Below are positions 39,505-47,823 of a DNA stretch of 64,000 nucleotides, piece by piece (position 1 is the first letter of the stretch; each line of letters starts with the position of its first letter). The notes under the pieces are model-generated. The model saw only the letters and a list, made by a program, of their open reading frames with translations. It did no database searches and had not been told where the DNA came from. This stretch comes from Ignavibacteria bacterium (lineage in GTDB: Bacteria; Bacteroidota; Ignavibacteria; Ignavibacteriales; Ignavibacteriaceae): NCBI GenBank assembly GCA_030693705.1, contig JAUYAB010000100.1, forward strand, positions 27,303 through 91,302, given 5' to 3'. The position numbers and the translations under genes were made by a program.

Positions 39505-41397
39505 ATGAATAATCAATCAAACTATTCGATGCTCAACGATCCTGAAATGAAAGAGATCGTTGAAAGTTTTATCGTTGAGACGAAAGAGATTCTTGAAAAT
39601 CTCGATACCGATCTCATGCAGCTCGAAAAAAGAGCCGACGATGCAGATCTGCTTAACCAGGTTTTTCGCTCCTTCCATACCATTAAAGGAACTTCGGGAT
39701 TTTTGGGTCTGGATAATCTTACCAAAGTTACCCACAAGTGCGAAGATATTCTGAATAAACTTCGCAAAGGAGAAGTGAAATTAAATTCAAGAATTATGGA
39801 TGGGATCTTAATGGCGTTTGACAATATCAAAGCGCTTGTTGCCGATATTGCCGGAGAACAAAAAGCGGAGGTTCCGGTGGAGGCAACGATCAACGTTCTT
39901 GTGCAAATTCTTCAGCAGATGGAAAAGGAAAAAGCTGAATCTATTTCTGCTGAGAAGAAACCTGAAGAAGAGAGCAATTATGAATTTTCAGCAGAAGAAC
40001 TTAAGCTGATTGCCGAACTTCAAGATGATGACGATGAGCATCCGGCGGAAGAATTGGTTGTTGAAAAAGCTGATGAAACACCAAAGGACATAGCAGAATT
40101 AGAAACTGCCGCTCCAAATAAAACGGTAGAACCGGAATCCAAACCGGCGGTACAATCCGGTAGTCAAGCCGCCTTAGCCAATGCCGCAATTAAAAAAAGC
40201 GAAGATACAATCCGCGTTGATATTAAACGGCTTGATGAGCTTCTTAATATTGTATCGGAATTAGTTCTTGGAAGAAACCGATTAACCCAAGTAAACTCCG
40301 AAGCGTTATTGGAATATAGCGGAACCAAACTTTCTCGCGATCTTTCGGAAGCAGTTAAACTTATTGATATTATGACGAACGAACTTCAACTTGTTGTAAT
40401 GAAAACAAGAATGGTTAAGATCGGTAAAGTCTTTAACCGCTATCCGCGCGTTGTTCGTGACTTATCCAAAGAAGCGAAAAAACTAATAAATCTTAATATG
40501 TTCGGTGAAGATACCGAGCTTGATAAGACACTGATCGAAGAAATTAACGACCCGCTGATTCATCTTATCCGCAATTCGGTGGATCATGGAATAGAATTGC
40601 CTGAGATTAGAAAAGCCGCCGGAAAAAGTGAAACGGGAAATATTAATTTATCAGCCGAACAAGACGGCAACAACATTATCATTTCAATTGAAGACGACGG
40701 AAAAGGAATTGATCCCGAAGCAATTAAAGAAAAAGCCGTAAGCAAAGGAATGCTTTCAAAAGAAAAAGCAAAAGAACTTTCAAAACAAGAAATGTTCAAC
40801 CTAATCTTTCTACCGGGATTTTCAACCGCGGAAAAAGTTACCAACATCTCCGGCAGAGGCGTTGGTATGGATGTGGTTAAAACGAATGTTGCAAAACTTC
40901 GCGGAATTATTAATGTTGAATCGACCGTTGGCAAAGGAACAAAAATTACGATCAAACTTCCGCTGACGCTTGCAATTATTCAAGGGATGATAGTTAAAGT
41001 TCATAATGACCAGCTCGTCGTTCCGCTCAGCTCGGTTGTTGAAGTTGTGCGTGTGAATGTTAAAGACATTAACACCATCAATCAGAATGAAGTTATCAGG
41101 ATTCGCGATAGCGTTATTTCGCTTATCGATGTGAACGAATTGGTTTTTCATAGTAACGGTCGTACAAAAGATTCAGACTGGCAGTATATTGTAGTTGTCG
41201 GTGTAGCTGAAAAACGGTTTGGACTTAAAGTCGATCGACTCGTCGGACAAAAAGAAGTAGTTATTAAATCGTTGGGAAGTTATCTCGGCACAATCGAAGG
41301 AATTGCAGGCTCAACAATTATGGGAGACGGAACGATTGTAATGATCCTCGATATCAATGAGCTCGTCAACAAGCACTCCGGTTTAGTAGATGTCTAA
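39505..41397 (+). CDS. cheA: Chemotaxis histidine kinase CheA
   Basis: The 630-residue kinase has a P1 Hpt domain (about 10-125) with phospho-acceptor His58 in FRSFHTIKGTSGFLG. An acidic linker of about 100 residues (roughly 135-230) has no clear P2 CheY-binding domain. P3 dimerisation helices, a P4 ATPase (LIRNSVDHGIE, IEDDGKGID, SGRGVGMDVV) and a P5 CheW-like domain (VPLSSVVEVV, VDRLVGQKEVVIK) follow. Its start is one base after the upstream stop and its end overlaps cheB by 8 bp, so these genes are translationally coupled. Confidence 0.95.
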   Translation: MNNQSNYSMLNDPEMKEIVESFIVETKEILENLDTDLMQLEKRADDADLLNQVFRSFHTIKGTSGFLGLDNLTKVTHKCEDILNKLRKGEVKLNSRIMDGILMAFDNIKALVADIAGEQKAEVPVEATINVLVQILQQMEKEKAESISAEKKPEEESNYEFSAEELKLIAELQDDDDEHPAEELVVEKADETPKDIAELETAAPNKTVEPESKPAVQSGSQAALANAAIKKSEDTIRVDIKRLDELLNIVSELVLGRNRLTQVNSEALLEYSGTKLSRDLSEAVKLIDIMTNELQLVVMKTRMVKIGKVFNRYPRVVRDLSKEAKKLINLNMFGEDTELDKTLIEEINDPLIHLIRNSVDHGIELPEIRKAAGKSETGNINLSAEQDGNNIIISIEDDGKGIDPEAIKEKAVSKGMLSKEKAKELSKQEMFNLIFLPGFSTAEKVTNISGRGVGMDVVKTNVAKLRGIINVESTVGKGTKITIKLPLTLAIIQGMIVKVHNDQLVVPLSSVVEVVRVNVKDINTINQNEVIRIRDSVISLIDVNELVFHSNGRTKDSDWQYIVVVGVAEKRFGLKVDRLVGQKEVVIKSLGSYLGTIEGIAGSTIMGDGTIVMILDINELVNKHSGLVDV

Positions 41398-42466
41398 AAT
41401 AAAAGTGCTCATCGTTGATGACTCAGCCTTTATGCGCAAATCCATTTCTATTATGGTTGAAAGCGATAAAGATATTGAAGTTATTGCCACTGCACGGGAT
41501 GGCGAAGAAGGATATAATTTGGCTAAAACGTTAAAGCCGGACATTATTACGCTTGATATCGAAATGCCGAAAATGGATGGACTGACAGCGTTAAAAAAAA
41601 TCATGAAAGACTGTCCTACCTCTGTTTTAATGGTTAGTTCTTTAACAAGTGAAGGGGCTGAAGCTACCCTAAAAGCTTTAGAGTATGGTGCAGTTGATTT
41701 TATTCCCAAAGAACTCTCTTACGTTAATGTTAATATCATTAAGGTGAAAGAGGACCTAATTAGAAAAATAAAAGAAATTGTTAGACATAAACTATTAAAA
41801 GAAGGGCTCATTCGTTTAAGAAGAATTAAAAACGATGACGCTTCTCCCGCCTCAACTACCGTAACTATAAATAAGGTTATTCCGAAGATGGGTTTTAGAG
41901 CCATCGTTCTTGGAGTTTCTACCGGCGGTCCGCTTTCGTTACAAAAAGTTATACCAAAGCTTTCAAAAAAGATTAATGTTCCAATGTTCATAGTTCAGCA
42001 TATGCCGCCGAAGTTTACCAAATCTTTGGCTGACAGATTAAATGGTATGAGTGAAGTTGAAGTAAAAGAAGCTGAAGCAAACGAACCTGTCCGGAACAAT
42101 GTAGTATATTTTGCGCCCGGAGGATTTCATCTTGGAGTGAAAAAAAATAGTATGGGACAAATTGTTATTGACATTTCCGAATTTCCCAACACTACCTTGC
42201 ATCGTCCATCGGTTGATGTTATGATGGAATCGGTGATAAATGCTTACGGAAAACATACTCTTGGCATTATTATGACCGGCATGGGAAAAGACGGACTGGA
42301 AGGAATTAAAATGTTAAAAAATTTGGGCGGATATTGTATCGCTCAAAATGCGGAAAGTTGTATTGTGTACGGTATGCCTAAAGCGGTTGTTGATTACGGC
42401 TGTGCAGATATCATTTCCCCGCTTGAAAAAATTGCTGATGAAATAAACAAGGTGATGATAAGATGA
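41390..42466 (+). CDS. cheB: Protein-glutamate methylesterase CheB
   Basis: The 358-residue enzyme removes methyl groups from chemoreceptors. The receiver at 1-120 carries Asp56 (IITLDIEMPKMDG). The methylesterase domain at about 165-358 has the catalytic triad Ser177 (GVSTGGP), His204 (IVQHMPP) and Asp301 (GMGKDGLEG). The start overlaps the end of cheA by 8 bp and the stop overlaps the next small gene by 4 bp. CheA should phosphorylate it and so activate the esterase. Confidence 0.95.
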   Translation: MSKIKVLIVDDSAFMRKSISIMVESDKDIEVIATARDGEEGYNLAKTLKPDIITLDIEMPKMDGLTALKKIMKDCPTSVLMVSSLTSEGAEATLKALEYGAVDFIPKELSYVNVNIIKVKEDLIRKIKEIVRHKLLKEGLIRLRRIKNDDASPASTTVTINKVIPKMGFRAIVLGVSTGGPLSLQKVIPKLSKKINVPMFIVQHMPPKFTKSLADRLNGMSEVEVKEAEANEPVRNNVVYFAPGGFHLGVKKNSMGQIVIDISEFPNTTLHRPSVDVMMESVINAYGKHTLGIIMTGMGKDGLEGIKMLKNLGGYCIAQNAESCIVYGMPKAVVDYGCADIISPLEKIADEINKVMIR

Positions 42467-42708
42467 AAGACAATTTTAAAGAACCCGTTTTTAGAGAGAT
42501 TAGTTTTGATGCCGGAATCAAAAGCGGCAATGTGATTAAATCTGCAAAAGCCAATATCATCGGGAAAACTAAAATATCGGTAGAAGAAGACGGACGCGAT
42601 AGTGTTAAGGTGATCCTTAAAAAAGATCAGGAGGATACCATTAAAGAAATTAAGTTTCTCTGCTCTTGCGGACAAACAAAGACCATCGTGCTCGATTATT
42701 CCGAGTAA
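42463..42708 (+). CDS. Small protein of unknown function coupled to cheB
   Basis: This 81-residue protein overlaps the cheB stop codon by 4 bp (ATGA), so it is almost surely translated. It is mostly charged, beta-rich in appearance, and has a single CxC motif near the end (FLCSCGQTKTI) that could bind metal or respond to redox. No signal peptide, membrane helix or known family is recognised. As the last gene of the chemotaxis run it may be an accessory of the pathway, but nothing in the sequence says how. Confidence 0.7.
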   Translation: MKDNFKEPVFREISFDAGIKSGNVIKSAKANIIGKTKISVEEDGRDSVKVILKKDQEDTIKEIKFLCSCGQTKTIVLDYSE

Positions 42709-43111
42709 CGTAACTCGTTTTTATATAAATAAGAGTTTTTTTCTTCGCTTCTCAGCTAAACTTAAGAAGGTGTAAATCAGCCATTTATTTCAAGTAGAAA
42801 GGGAACTAAGGTTAAATAGAAAATTTTTTGTCATGCAACTTTCCTTAAAAAATTCTTTCCAATACTTACTCCCAAACAATATAATGTAATTCCCCCCTTT
42901 CCCCTCGCCCCTTTCCCCTCGCCCGTTTCCCCTTCGTCCCGTTTCCCCTCGCCCCCTTTCCCCTCGCCCCCTTTCCCTTCACTGTCCAATAACTTACTAT
43001 TGGTTAAAATTAGCCAGAGGCAATTTGTAATAGGGGATAATAGCTTCAAAAACCACTTAATTATTATGGCATTTATTTTGTTTATCTGATTTCAAAAATC
43101 AAGAGAAAACA
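42709..43111. other. Spacer between chemotaxis and flagellar operons
   Basis: About 400 bp without a credible gene. It contains a strikingly C-rich degenerate tandem repeat at 42894-42979 within otherwise AT-rich DNA. The promoter of the flagellar operon should lie here. I found no convincing sigma-28 or sigma-54 consensus. Confidence 0.5.
42894..42979. repeat. C-rich tandem repeat, 14-16 bp period
   Basis: Six degenerate copies of TTTCCCCTCGCCC start at 42898, 42912, 42926, 42942, 42957 and 42972. The minus strand thus carries many runs of three to six G separated by short A-rich or CGA loops, which could fold into G-quadruplexes. The period is not a multiple of three throughout, so it is not a coding repeat. 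Confidence 0.85.
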
Positions 43112-43501
43112 ATGCCCGTATCTGTAATAAAACAACTTGAAACTTTCGCCGACTTCTGCGTTGAGAAGAATAAGGTGATAAGCAAAAACATTGCAAACAG
43201 CGGAACTGCAAACTATCGCCGTGAAGACATCGTTTTTAAAAATGTTCTTTCGGAAACAATGTCGACCTCTTTAAAAGGAACCGAAAACGGACACTTTGGC
43301 GCTCAAGTTAGTTCAAGCCGGGAAAACAATTTTGAAAAAGTATTTGACAACAACAGCGAGGTTAATCCGGGCGAGAACAATGTAGATGTTGATAAAGAAA
43401 TGGCAGAGCTTGCTGAAAACACTTTGAGGTTCAAATTCGTATCAAAAAAGCTGGGAAACTATTACAAAAATATTCAAGAAGTTATTAAAGGAAGCAGATG
43501 A
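43112..43501 (+). CDS. flgB: Flagellar basal-body rod protein FlgB
   Basis: This 129-residue proximal rod protein has the N-terminal motif of rod proteins (SKNIANSGTANYRRED) and a C-terminal helix (EMAELAENTLRFKFVSKKL), the two ends forming the coiled-coil D0 domain. There is no signal peptide, as expected for a substrate of the flagellar type III export system. It opens the flagellar operon; its stop overlaps the flgC start by 4 bp (ATGA). Confidence 0.93.
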   Translation: MPVSVIKQLETFADFCVEKNKVISKNIANSGTANYRREDIVFKNVLSETMSTSLKGTENGHFGAQVSSSRENNFEKVFDNNSEVNPGENNVDVDKEMAELAENTLRFKFVSKKLGNYYKNIQEVIKGSR

Positions 43502-43998
43502 AAATTGGCGGCAACTTCCCCGGATTTGATATAAGCGCTAAAGGATTAAGCATCCAAAGAAAAAAGATGAATCTTATTTCCGAAAATATAGCCAACGCAA
43601 ACACTATCAGCGCTGAAGATAATCAACCGTACAAAAGAAAATCTTTAGAGGTGAAACAATCGCAGGGCATCTTTTCAAATGCGGCTGCCGATCAAGTTCA
43701 GACAATTCCGCTTTTTACTTCGAACGGAAATCATATCAGTGGAAGCGCTCCATCCGGGTTTAACAGCACCGGCGGCGGCGCAAATCAGATTGAGAAAGAA
43801 ATTATTGATGATACTCCGGGCGACAAAATTTATCAGCCGGAAAGTCCTAACGCAGATAAAGATGGTTATGTACAACTTTCAAACGTAAATATTATTACCG
43901 AAATGACCGATATGATCGTAGCGACAAGAAGTTACGAAGCAAATTTAACCGCATTCAATTCATCAAAACAAATGGCAAAAGATACGTTGGAGATATAA
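43498..43998 (+). CDS. flgC: Flagellar basal-body rod protein FlgC
   Basis: The 166-residue rod protein has the N-terminal motif FDISAKGLSIQRKKMNLISENIANANT and the C-terminal motif DGYVQLSNVNIITEMTDMI with RSYEANLTAFNSSKQM at the end, both diagnostic of FlgC. It forms the proximal rod with FlgB and is exported by the flagellar type III system. Its start overlaps flgB. Confidence 0.95.
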   Translation: MKIGGNFPGFDISAKGLSIQRKKMNLISENIANANTISAEDNQPYKRKSLEVKQSQGIFSNAAADQVQTIPLFTSNGNHISGSAPSGFNSTGGGANQIEKEIIDDTPGDKIYQPESPNADKDGYVQLSNVNIITEMTDMIVATRSYEANLTAFNSSKQMAKDTLEI

Positions 43999-43999
43999 T

Positions 44000-44269
44000 A
44001 TGAAAATTTCTGCAAATGCAATCGGCAATTATTCCCCGGTCTATAAATCAAAACCGGTGCAGGAACAAAAACCGGCAGAGAATGTTTCCGCTGCCCGCCT
44101 TCGTACGCAAGTAACAAACAATACTGCAGAGCTTACGACTGTTGAGAAAGAATTTTTTGCGGCTCTTTACCCGCAAGAAAAATCACAAGTTATGGATTAT
44201 CATTTCTATCAAAAAAACGGACAAATGTCCGGTGTAAAAATCGGTTCTATATTTGATAAACGAGGTTAA
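44000..44269 (+). CDS. Small unknown protein between flgC and fliE
   Basis: This 89-residue protein starts one base after the flgC stop and ends one base before the fliE start, so it is translated within the flagellar operon. The N-terminal half is Ser/Lys/Pro-rich and looks disordered. The C-terminal half (TTVEKEFFAALYPQEKSQVMDYHFY) seems helical. It has no signal peptide or membrane helix. I recognise no family. It could be a rod-assembly accessory or export chaperone, but that is only context. Confidence 0.7.
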   Translation: MKISANAIGNYSPVYKSKPVQEQKPAENVSAARLRTQVTNNTAELTTVEKEFFAALYPQEKSQVMDYHFYQKNGQMSGVKIGSIFDKRG

Positions 44270-44270
44270 T

Positions 44271-44561
44271 ATGCAAATTGAATCAATAAGCAGCGCTTTA
44301 CCTAATCTTTTAAGACCTGCCGCGGCTGAAAAGAAAACCGGCGTTGAATTTGAAAATGTTTTTTCGGATTTCATCGGAGAAGTGAACAAATCCCAGCTCG
44401 ATGCAAATCAACTTACCGAAGATTTTCTCGGCGGTAACGGCGTTGAACTGCACGAAGTGATGATCGCCGGCGAAAAAGCAAAAACCAGTTTTGATCTTTT
44501 AATGGAAATACGGAACAAAGCAATTGATATGTATAAAGAATTATCCAGAATGTCTGCGTAA
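44271..44561 (+). CDS. fliE: Flagellar hook-basal body protein FliE
   Basis: The 96-residue FliE connects the MS ring to the rod. The conserved C-terminus is HEVMIAGEKAKTSFDLLMEIRNKAIDMYKELSRM. A longer frame begins at TTG 44253, but ATG 44271 has GAGG five bases ahead and gives a typical length. It is followed by fliF after 5 bp. Confidence 0.92.
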   Translation: MQIESISSALPNLLRPAAAEKKTGVEFENVFSDFIGEVNKSQLDANQLTEDFLGGNGVELHEVMIAGEKAKTSFDLLMEIRNKAIDMYKELSRMSA

Positions 44562-44566
44562 CCAAT

Positions 44567-46162
44567 ATGAATAATAACTTTCTCGACCAAATAATGGGGG
44601 TGTTCAACAAGCTGACAATTCAGCAGAGGCTTATCATTGGCGGAGCAACTGTTGGAACGTTTGCGCTGATCATTGTTTTGATCTTCTTTTTGAACGAGCC
44701 GGTTTATACAACACTTTACTCTAACCTGGCGGAAGAAGATGCTTCCAAAGTAATTGATGAGTTGACTGCGCAAAAAATTCCTTTCGTAATAGAAGATAAC
44801 GGCAAATCGATAAAAGTTCCGAAGGAAAAAGTTTATGAAACCAGACTTACTCTTGCCGGAAAAGGAATTCCGAATTCGGGAATAATCGGATATGAAATAT
44901 TCGATAAAAGTACAATGGGTATGTCGGAGTTCATGCAAAAACTTAATTATAAAAGAGCGCTTGAAGGTGAACTTGTAAAAACAATTATGGGACAGGACGG
45001 CGTTGAAGCCGCAAAAGTACTTATCGTTCTTCCGCCAAAATCCATTTTCAAAGATGAAGAAAAACTCCCCACGGCTTCTGTTGTTCTGAAATTAAAGAAC
45101 AACTTTACTCTTTCAAAAACCAACATTGCGGCGGTTGTAAATTTAGTTTCGAGTAGTGTTGAAGGGCTTCTTCCGAACAAGATCACTTTGTTGGATACAC
45201 GCGGAAGACTCCTCTCAAAAGAAACGGATGAAAATCCCCTTGCGGTTTCCAGCAGCAAACAATACGAGATAAAGCAGCAAGTTGAAAATTATCTTGTGCA
45301 AAAAGCGCAAGGAATGCTCGATAATGTTTTGGGATACGGCAACGCGATGGTTCAGGTTAATGCGGAAATAAATTTTGACCAGGTTGAAAAAACGATGGAA
45401 ACGTATGATCCCGAATCTCAAGTAGCAGTAAGTGAGCAGACTATCAAAACAGAGAACAACGGAAGAAACCTAAGCGATTCTTCCGCTCAAACAAATCAGA
45501 ACAGTACAACCAATTATGAAATAAGTAAAACGATTCAACGTGTAGTTGAAGGATCGGGAAATATTAAACGGATGAGCGTTGCCGCTGTTATTAACGATGT
45601 TCAAAAAGAAGTTAAAAAAGGGGACAAAGTGCAAATCGTTAATGAGCCGCAAAGTCCTACTCAGATGAAAAAACTTGAAGAGATCATTAAGAATGCTATC
45701 GGCTATGATGTAAATAGACAAGACCAGCTTTCCGTGGTTAACATTAATTTTCAACCAAAAACCTTTGATGATGTACAGGTAGAAAAAAGTTCTTTCTTTG
45801 ATAATCCTGAAAAGTGGATCAACGTCCTTTTTGTGCTGGGTGGAATTATCGCATCACTTTTCATCTTGAAAGGATTAATGCAAAGACTGAAAAACGAAAA
45901 AATTATAATCGGCACCATTAATCAAGGCAACCTGGCATTCGATACCGGCAGAGGAGGTCAGACACTTTTCCAGAGTGAAGAGCCCAAAGCGATTCCCTCT
46001 CTGAAAAAAAGAATTCTTCCGGTAGGTGATATCGAGGATGATATTTCAGATGACGCGCTTAAGAAAAAATCTCAGCAAGAAAAAATAACGAACTATGTTT
46101 CTAAAAATCCTATTGATGCAGCAAAACTAATAAACGCATGGTTACACGAAGATGAGCTCTAA
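44567..46162 (+). CDS. fliF: Flagellar MS-ring protein FliF
   Basis: The 531-residue ring protein has membrane helices at about 22-43 and 422-440. Between them are the ring-building motifs (YSNLAEEDASKVIDEL, GYEIFDKSTMGMSEFMQKLNYKRALEGEL, and the RBM3 region with YEIKQQVENYLVQKAQGML). The cytoplasmic C-tail that binds FliG overlaps the fliG start by 11 bp at the DNA level. Length is normal for the family. Confidence 0.95.
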   Translation: MNNNFLDQIMGVFNKLTIQQRLIIGGATVGTFALIIVLIFFLNEPVYTTLYSNLAEEDASKVIDELTAQKIPFVIEDNGKSIKVPKEKVYETRLTLAGKGIPNSGIIGYEIFDKSTMGMSEFMQKLNYKRALEGELVKTIMGQDGVEAAKVLIVLPPKSIFKDEEKLPTASVVLKLKNNFTLSKTNIAAVVNLVSSSVEGLLPNKITLLDTRGRLLSKETDENPLAVSSSKQYEIKQQVENYLVQKAQGMLDNVLGYGNAMVQVNAEINFDQVEKTMETYDPESQVAVSEQTIKTENNGRNLSDSSAQTNQNSTTNYEISKTIQRVVEGSGNIKRMSVAAVINDVQKEVKKGDKVQIVNEPQSPTQMKKLEEIIKNAIGYDVNRQDQLSVVNINFQPKTFDDVQVEKSSFFDNPEKWINVLFVLGGIIASLFILKGLMQRLKNEKIIIGTINQGNLAFDTGRGGQTLFQSEEPKAIPSLKKRILPVGDIEDDISDDALKKKSQQEKITNYVSKNPIDAAKLINAWLHEDEL

Positions 46163-47198
46163 AGAAAAATTACCGGTAAAAGATCCGCGGGCAGGCAAAA
46201 ATATTTCCGGCGTTCAAAAAGCGGCGCTCTTGATGATCGCATTTAATGTCGACACGGCTTCCGAAGTGATTAAACATCTCGACCCATCCGACATTGAACT
46301 GATCTCAACGGAAATTTCGAAAGTGCGCAACATTCCATCGCAAATTGTTGAGATGGTGATGGAAGAATATTACAACATGGTTGTCGCCCGCGAATATGTT
46401 TTAGAAGGTGGAATTGAATTTGCACGTGCGGTGTTGGAGAAATCTTTCGGCATAAGCAAAGCGATGGAAATAATTGAAAAAGTTAAAAATCTTACCACGC
46501 TGAAAGGTTTTGATGTCTTGAAAAAGGCAGACTCTTCTCAGCTTGTTAATTTTTTAAGCAAAGAGCACCCGCAAACAATCGCGTTAATACTGGCGCACCT
46601 TAATCCTGAACACACGGCAAAAGCATTGCAGGAATTGCCCGATAACCTTCGGCATGATGTGGTATTTAGAATTGCTACACTCGGGAAAATTTCTCCGCAA
46701 ACGCTAAAGCAAATTGAAAAAGTTGTTGATGAAATGGCAGGGCTTTCGATGGGACAATCGCTTAGTAAAATTGGAGGAACAAAAAATCTCGCTTCCGTAC
46801 TGAACAGAACTGCCGTAAGTCTCAGCAAAGATATCATGCAAAAGCTGGAAGAAAAGGATCCGGACGTTGCGCTTGAAGTAAAAAGATTAATGTTCTTGTT
46901 TGATGATATCGTAAACATTCAGGACAAAGACATTCAAAAAATTCTTAGAGTTGTTGATAGAAAAGACCTCGCGCTCTCTCTTAAAATTGTTGATGAAAAA
47001 CTGAAGAATAAATTTTTCCTTAACATGTCCGAACGCGCATCCGATCTTTTAAAAGAAGAACTGCAATACATGGGCATGGTTAAACTAAAAGAAGTTGAGT
47101 CTGCTCAGGCAAAAATAATTGATGCCGTTAAACTGTTAGAAGAAGAAGGTGAAATTTCACTTAACCTCCGCGGTAACAAGGAAGAAGTTTATGTCTAA
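46152..47198 (+). CDS. fliG: Flagellar motor switch protein FliG
   Basis: This 348-residue rotor protein transmits stator force. The N-domain (VQKAALLMIAFNVDTASEVIKHL) binds FliF. The middle domain has the EHPQT motif (SKEHPQTIALIL). The C-domain shows the charged ridge (FLFDDIVNIQDKDIQKILR, MSERASDLLKEEL) that meets MotA. It overlaps fliF by 11 bp and fliH by 8 bp. Confidence 0.95.
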   Translation: MSSKEKLPVKDPRAGKNISGVQKAALLMIAFNVDTASEVIKHLDPSDIELISTEISKVRNIPSQIVEMVMEEYYNMVVAREYVLEGGIEFARAVLEKSFGISKAMEIIEKVKNLTTLKGFDVLKKADSSQLVNFLSKEHPQTIALILAHLNPEHTAKALQELPDNLRHDVVFRIATLGKISPQTLKQIEKVVDEMAGLSMGQSLSKIGGTKNLASVLNRTAVSLSKDIMQKLEEKDPDVALEVKRLMFLFDDIVNIQDKDIQKILRVVDRKDLALSLKIVDEKLKNKFFLNMSERASDLLKEELQYMGMVKLKEVESAQAKIIDAVKLLEEEGEISLNLRGNKEEVYV

Positions 47199-47823
47199 CG
47201 TTCTTCAATTAAATGTAAAACCGAAGAAACTAAACTTCACAATAAAGAATGCTTCATATGAAGAAATGTTGGATGTCTCTAACAAGGAAAACTCCTTAGA
47301 AGCACAATTGATGAAAAAATATGAGCTGGGATTTTCCGACGGACGCGATCAGATGAGAAAAGAGTTGGAGCAGAATTATCAGCACAAACTCTTTGAGCAG
47401 AAAAAAATGCTGCAAGAAGTCGTTGCTACAATCGACAAGAAGATCGTTGACTATGACCGGCAGTTTGAATTGATGGTGCTCAACCTTGCTTTCCTGGTTT
47501 CCGAAAAGATCATCAAACGTGAAATAGAAAACAAATCTATTATCGACGATAATTTAAAGTTTGCTTTGAAAAAAGTTCTTGGCGCAAACAAGGTAATCAT
47601 AAAACTTAATCAAAAAGATCTTGAGCATCTTAGAACTAATAGTGAAGGAATGTTTAACGATGACATTTTTTCAAAAATTACTTTTGAACCCGACGAACGC
47701 ATCGAACGAGGCGGATGTTTGGTTGAAACCGAAATCGGAAATGTTGAGTCACGGATCAACACACAGTTAGCTGAACTAAAAAAACAACTTGAACTCACAC
47801 TTTTTAATTCGAATAACGGATGA
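47191..47823 (+). CDS. fliH: Flagellar assembly protein FliH
   Basis: The 210-residue regulator of the export ATPase FliI has a helical middle (ELEQNYQHKLFEQKKMLQEVV) and a V/A-ATPase E-subunit-like C-domain (LAFLVSEKIIKREIE, VIIKLNQKDLEHL, GGCLVETEIGNVESRI). An upstream frame reaches into fliG, but the ATG at 47191, preceded by AAGGAAG, gives the normal length. It overlaps fliI by 4 bp. Confidence 0.9.
   Translation: MSNVLQLNVKPKKLNFTIKNASYEEMLDVSNKENSLEAQLMKKYELGFSDGRDQMRKELEQNYQHKLFEQKKMLQEVVATIDKKIVDYDRQFELMVLNLAFLVSEKIIKREIENKSIIDDNLKFALKKVLGANKVIIKLNQKDLEHLRTNSEGMFNDDIFSKITFEPDERIERGGCLVETEIGNVESRINTQLAELKKQLELTLFNSNNG

Noticed and set aside
42831..43049. Minus-strand 72-codon frame over the C-rich repeat
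   Set aside because: It codes Gly-Glu-Gly-Lys repeats solely from the C-rich tract; no RBS and no family.
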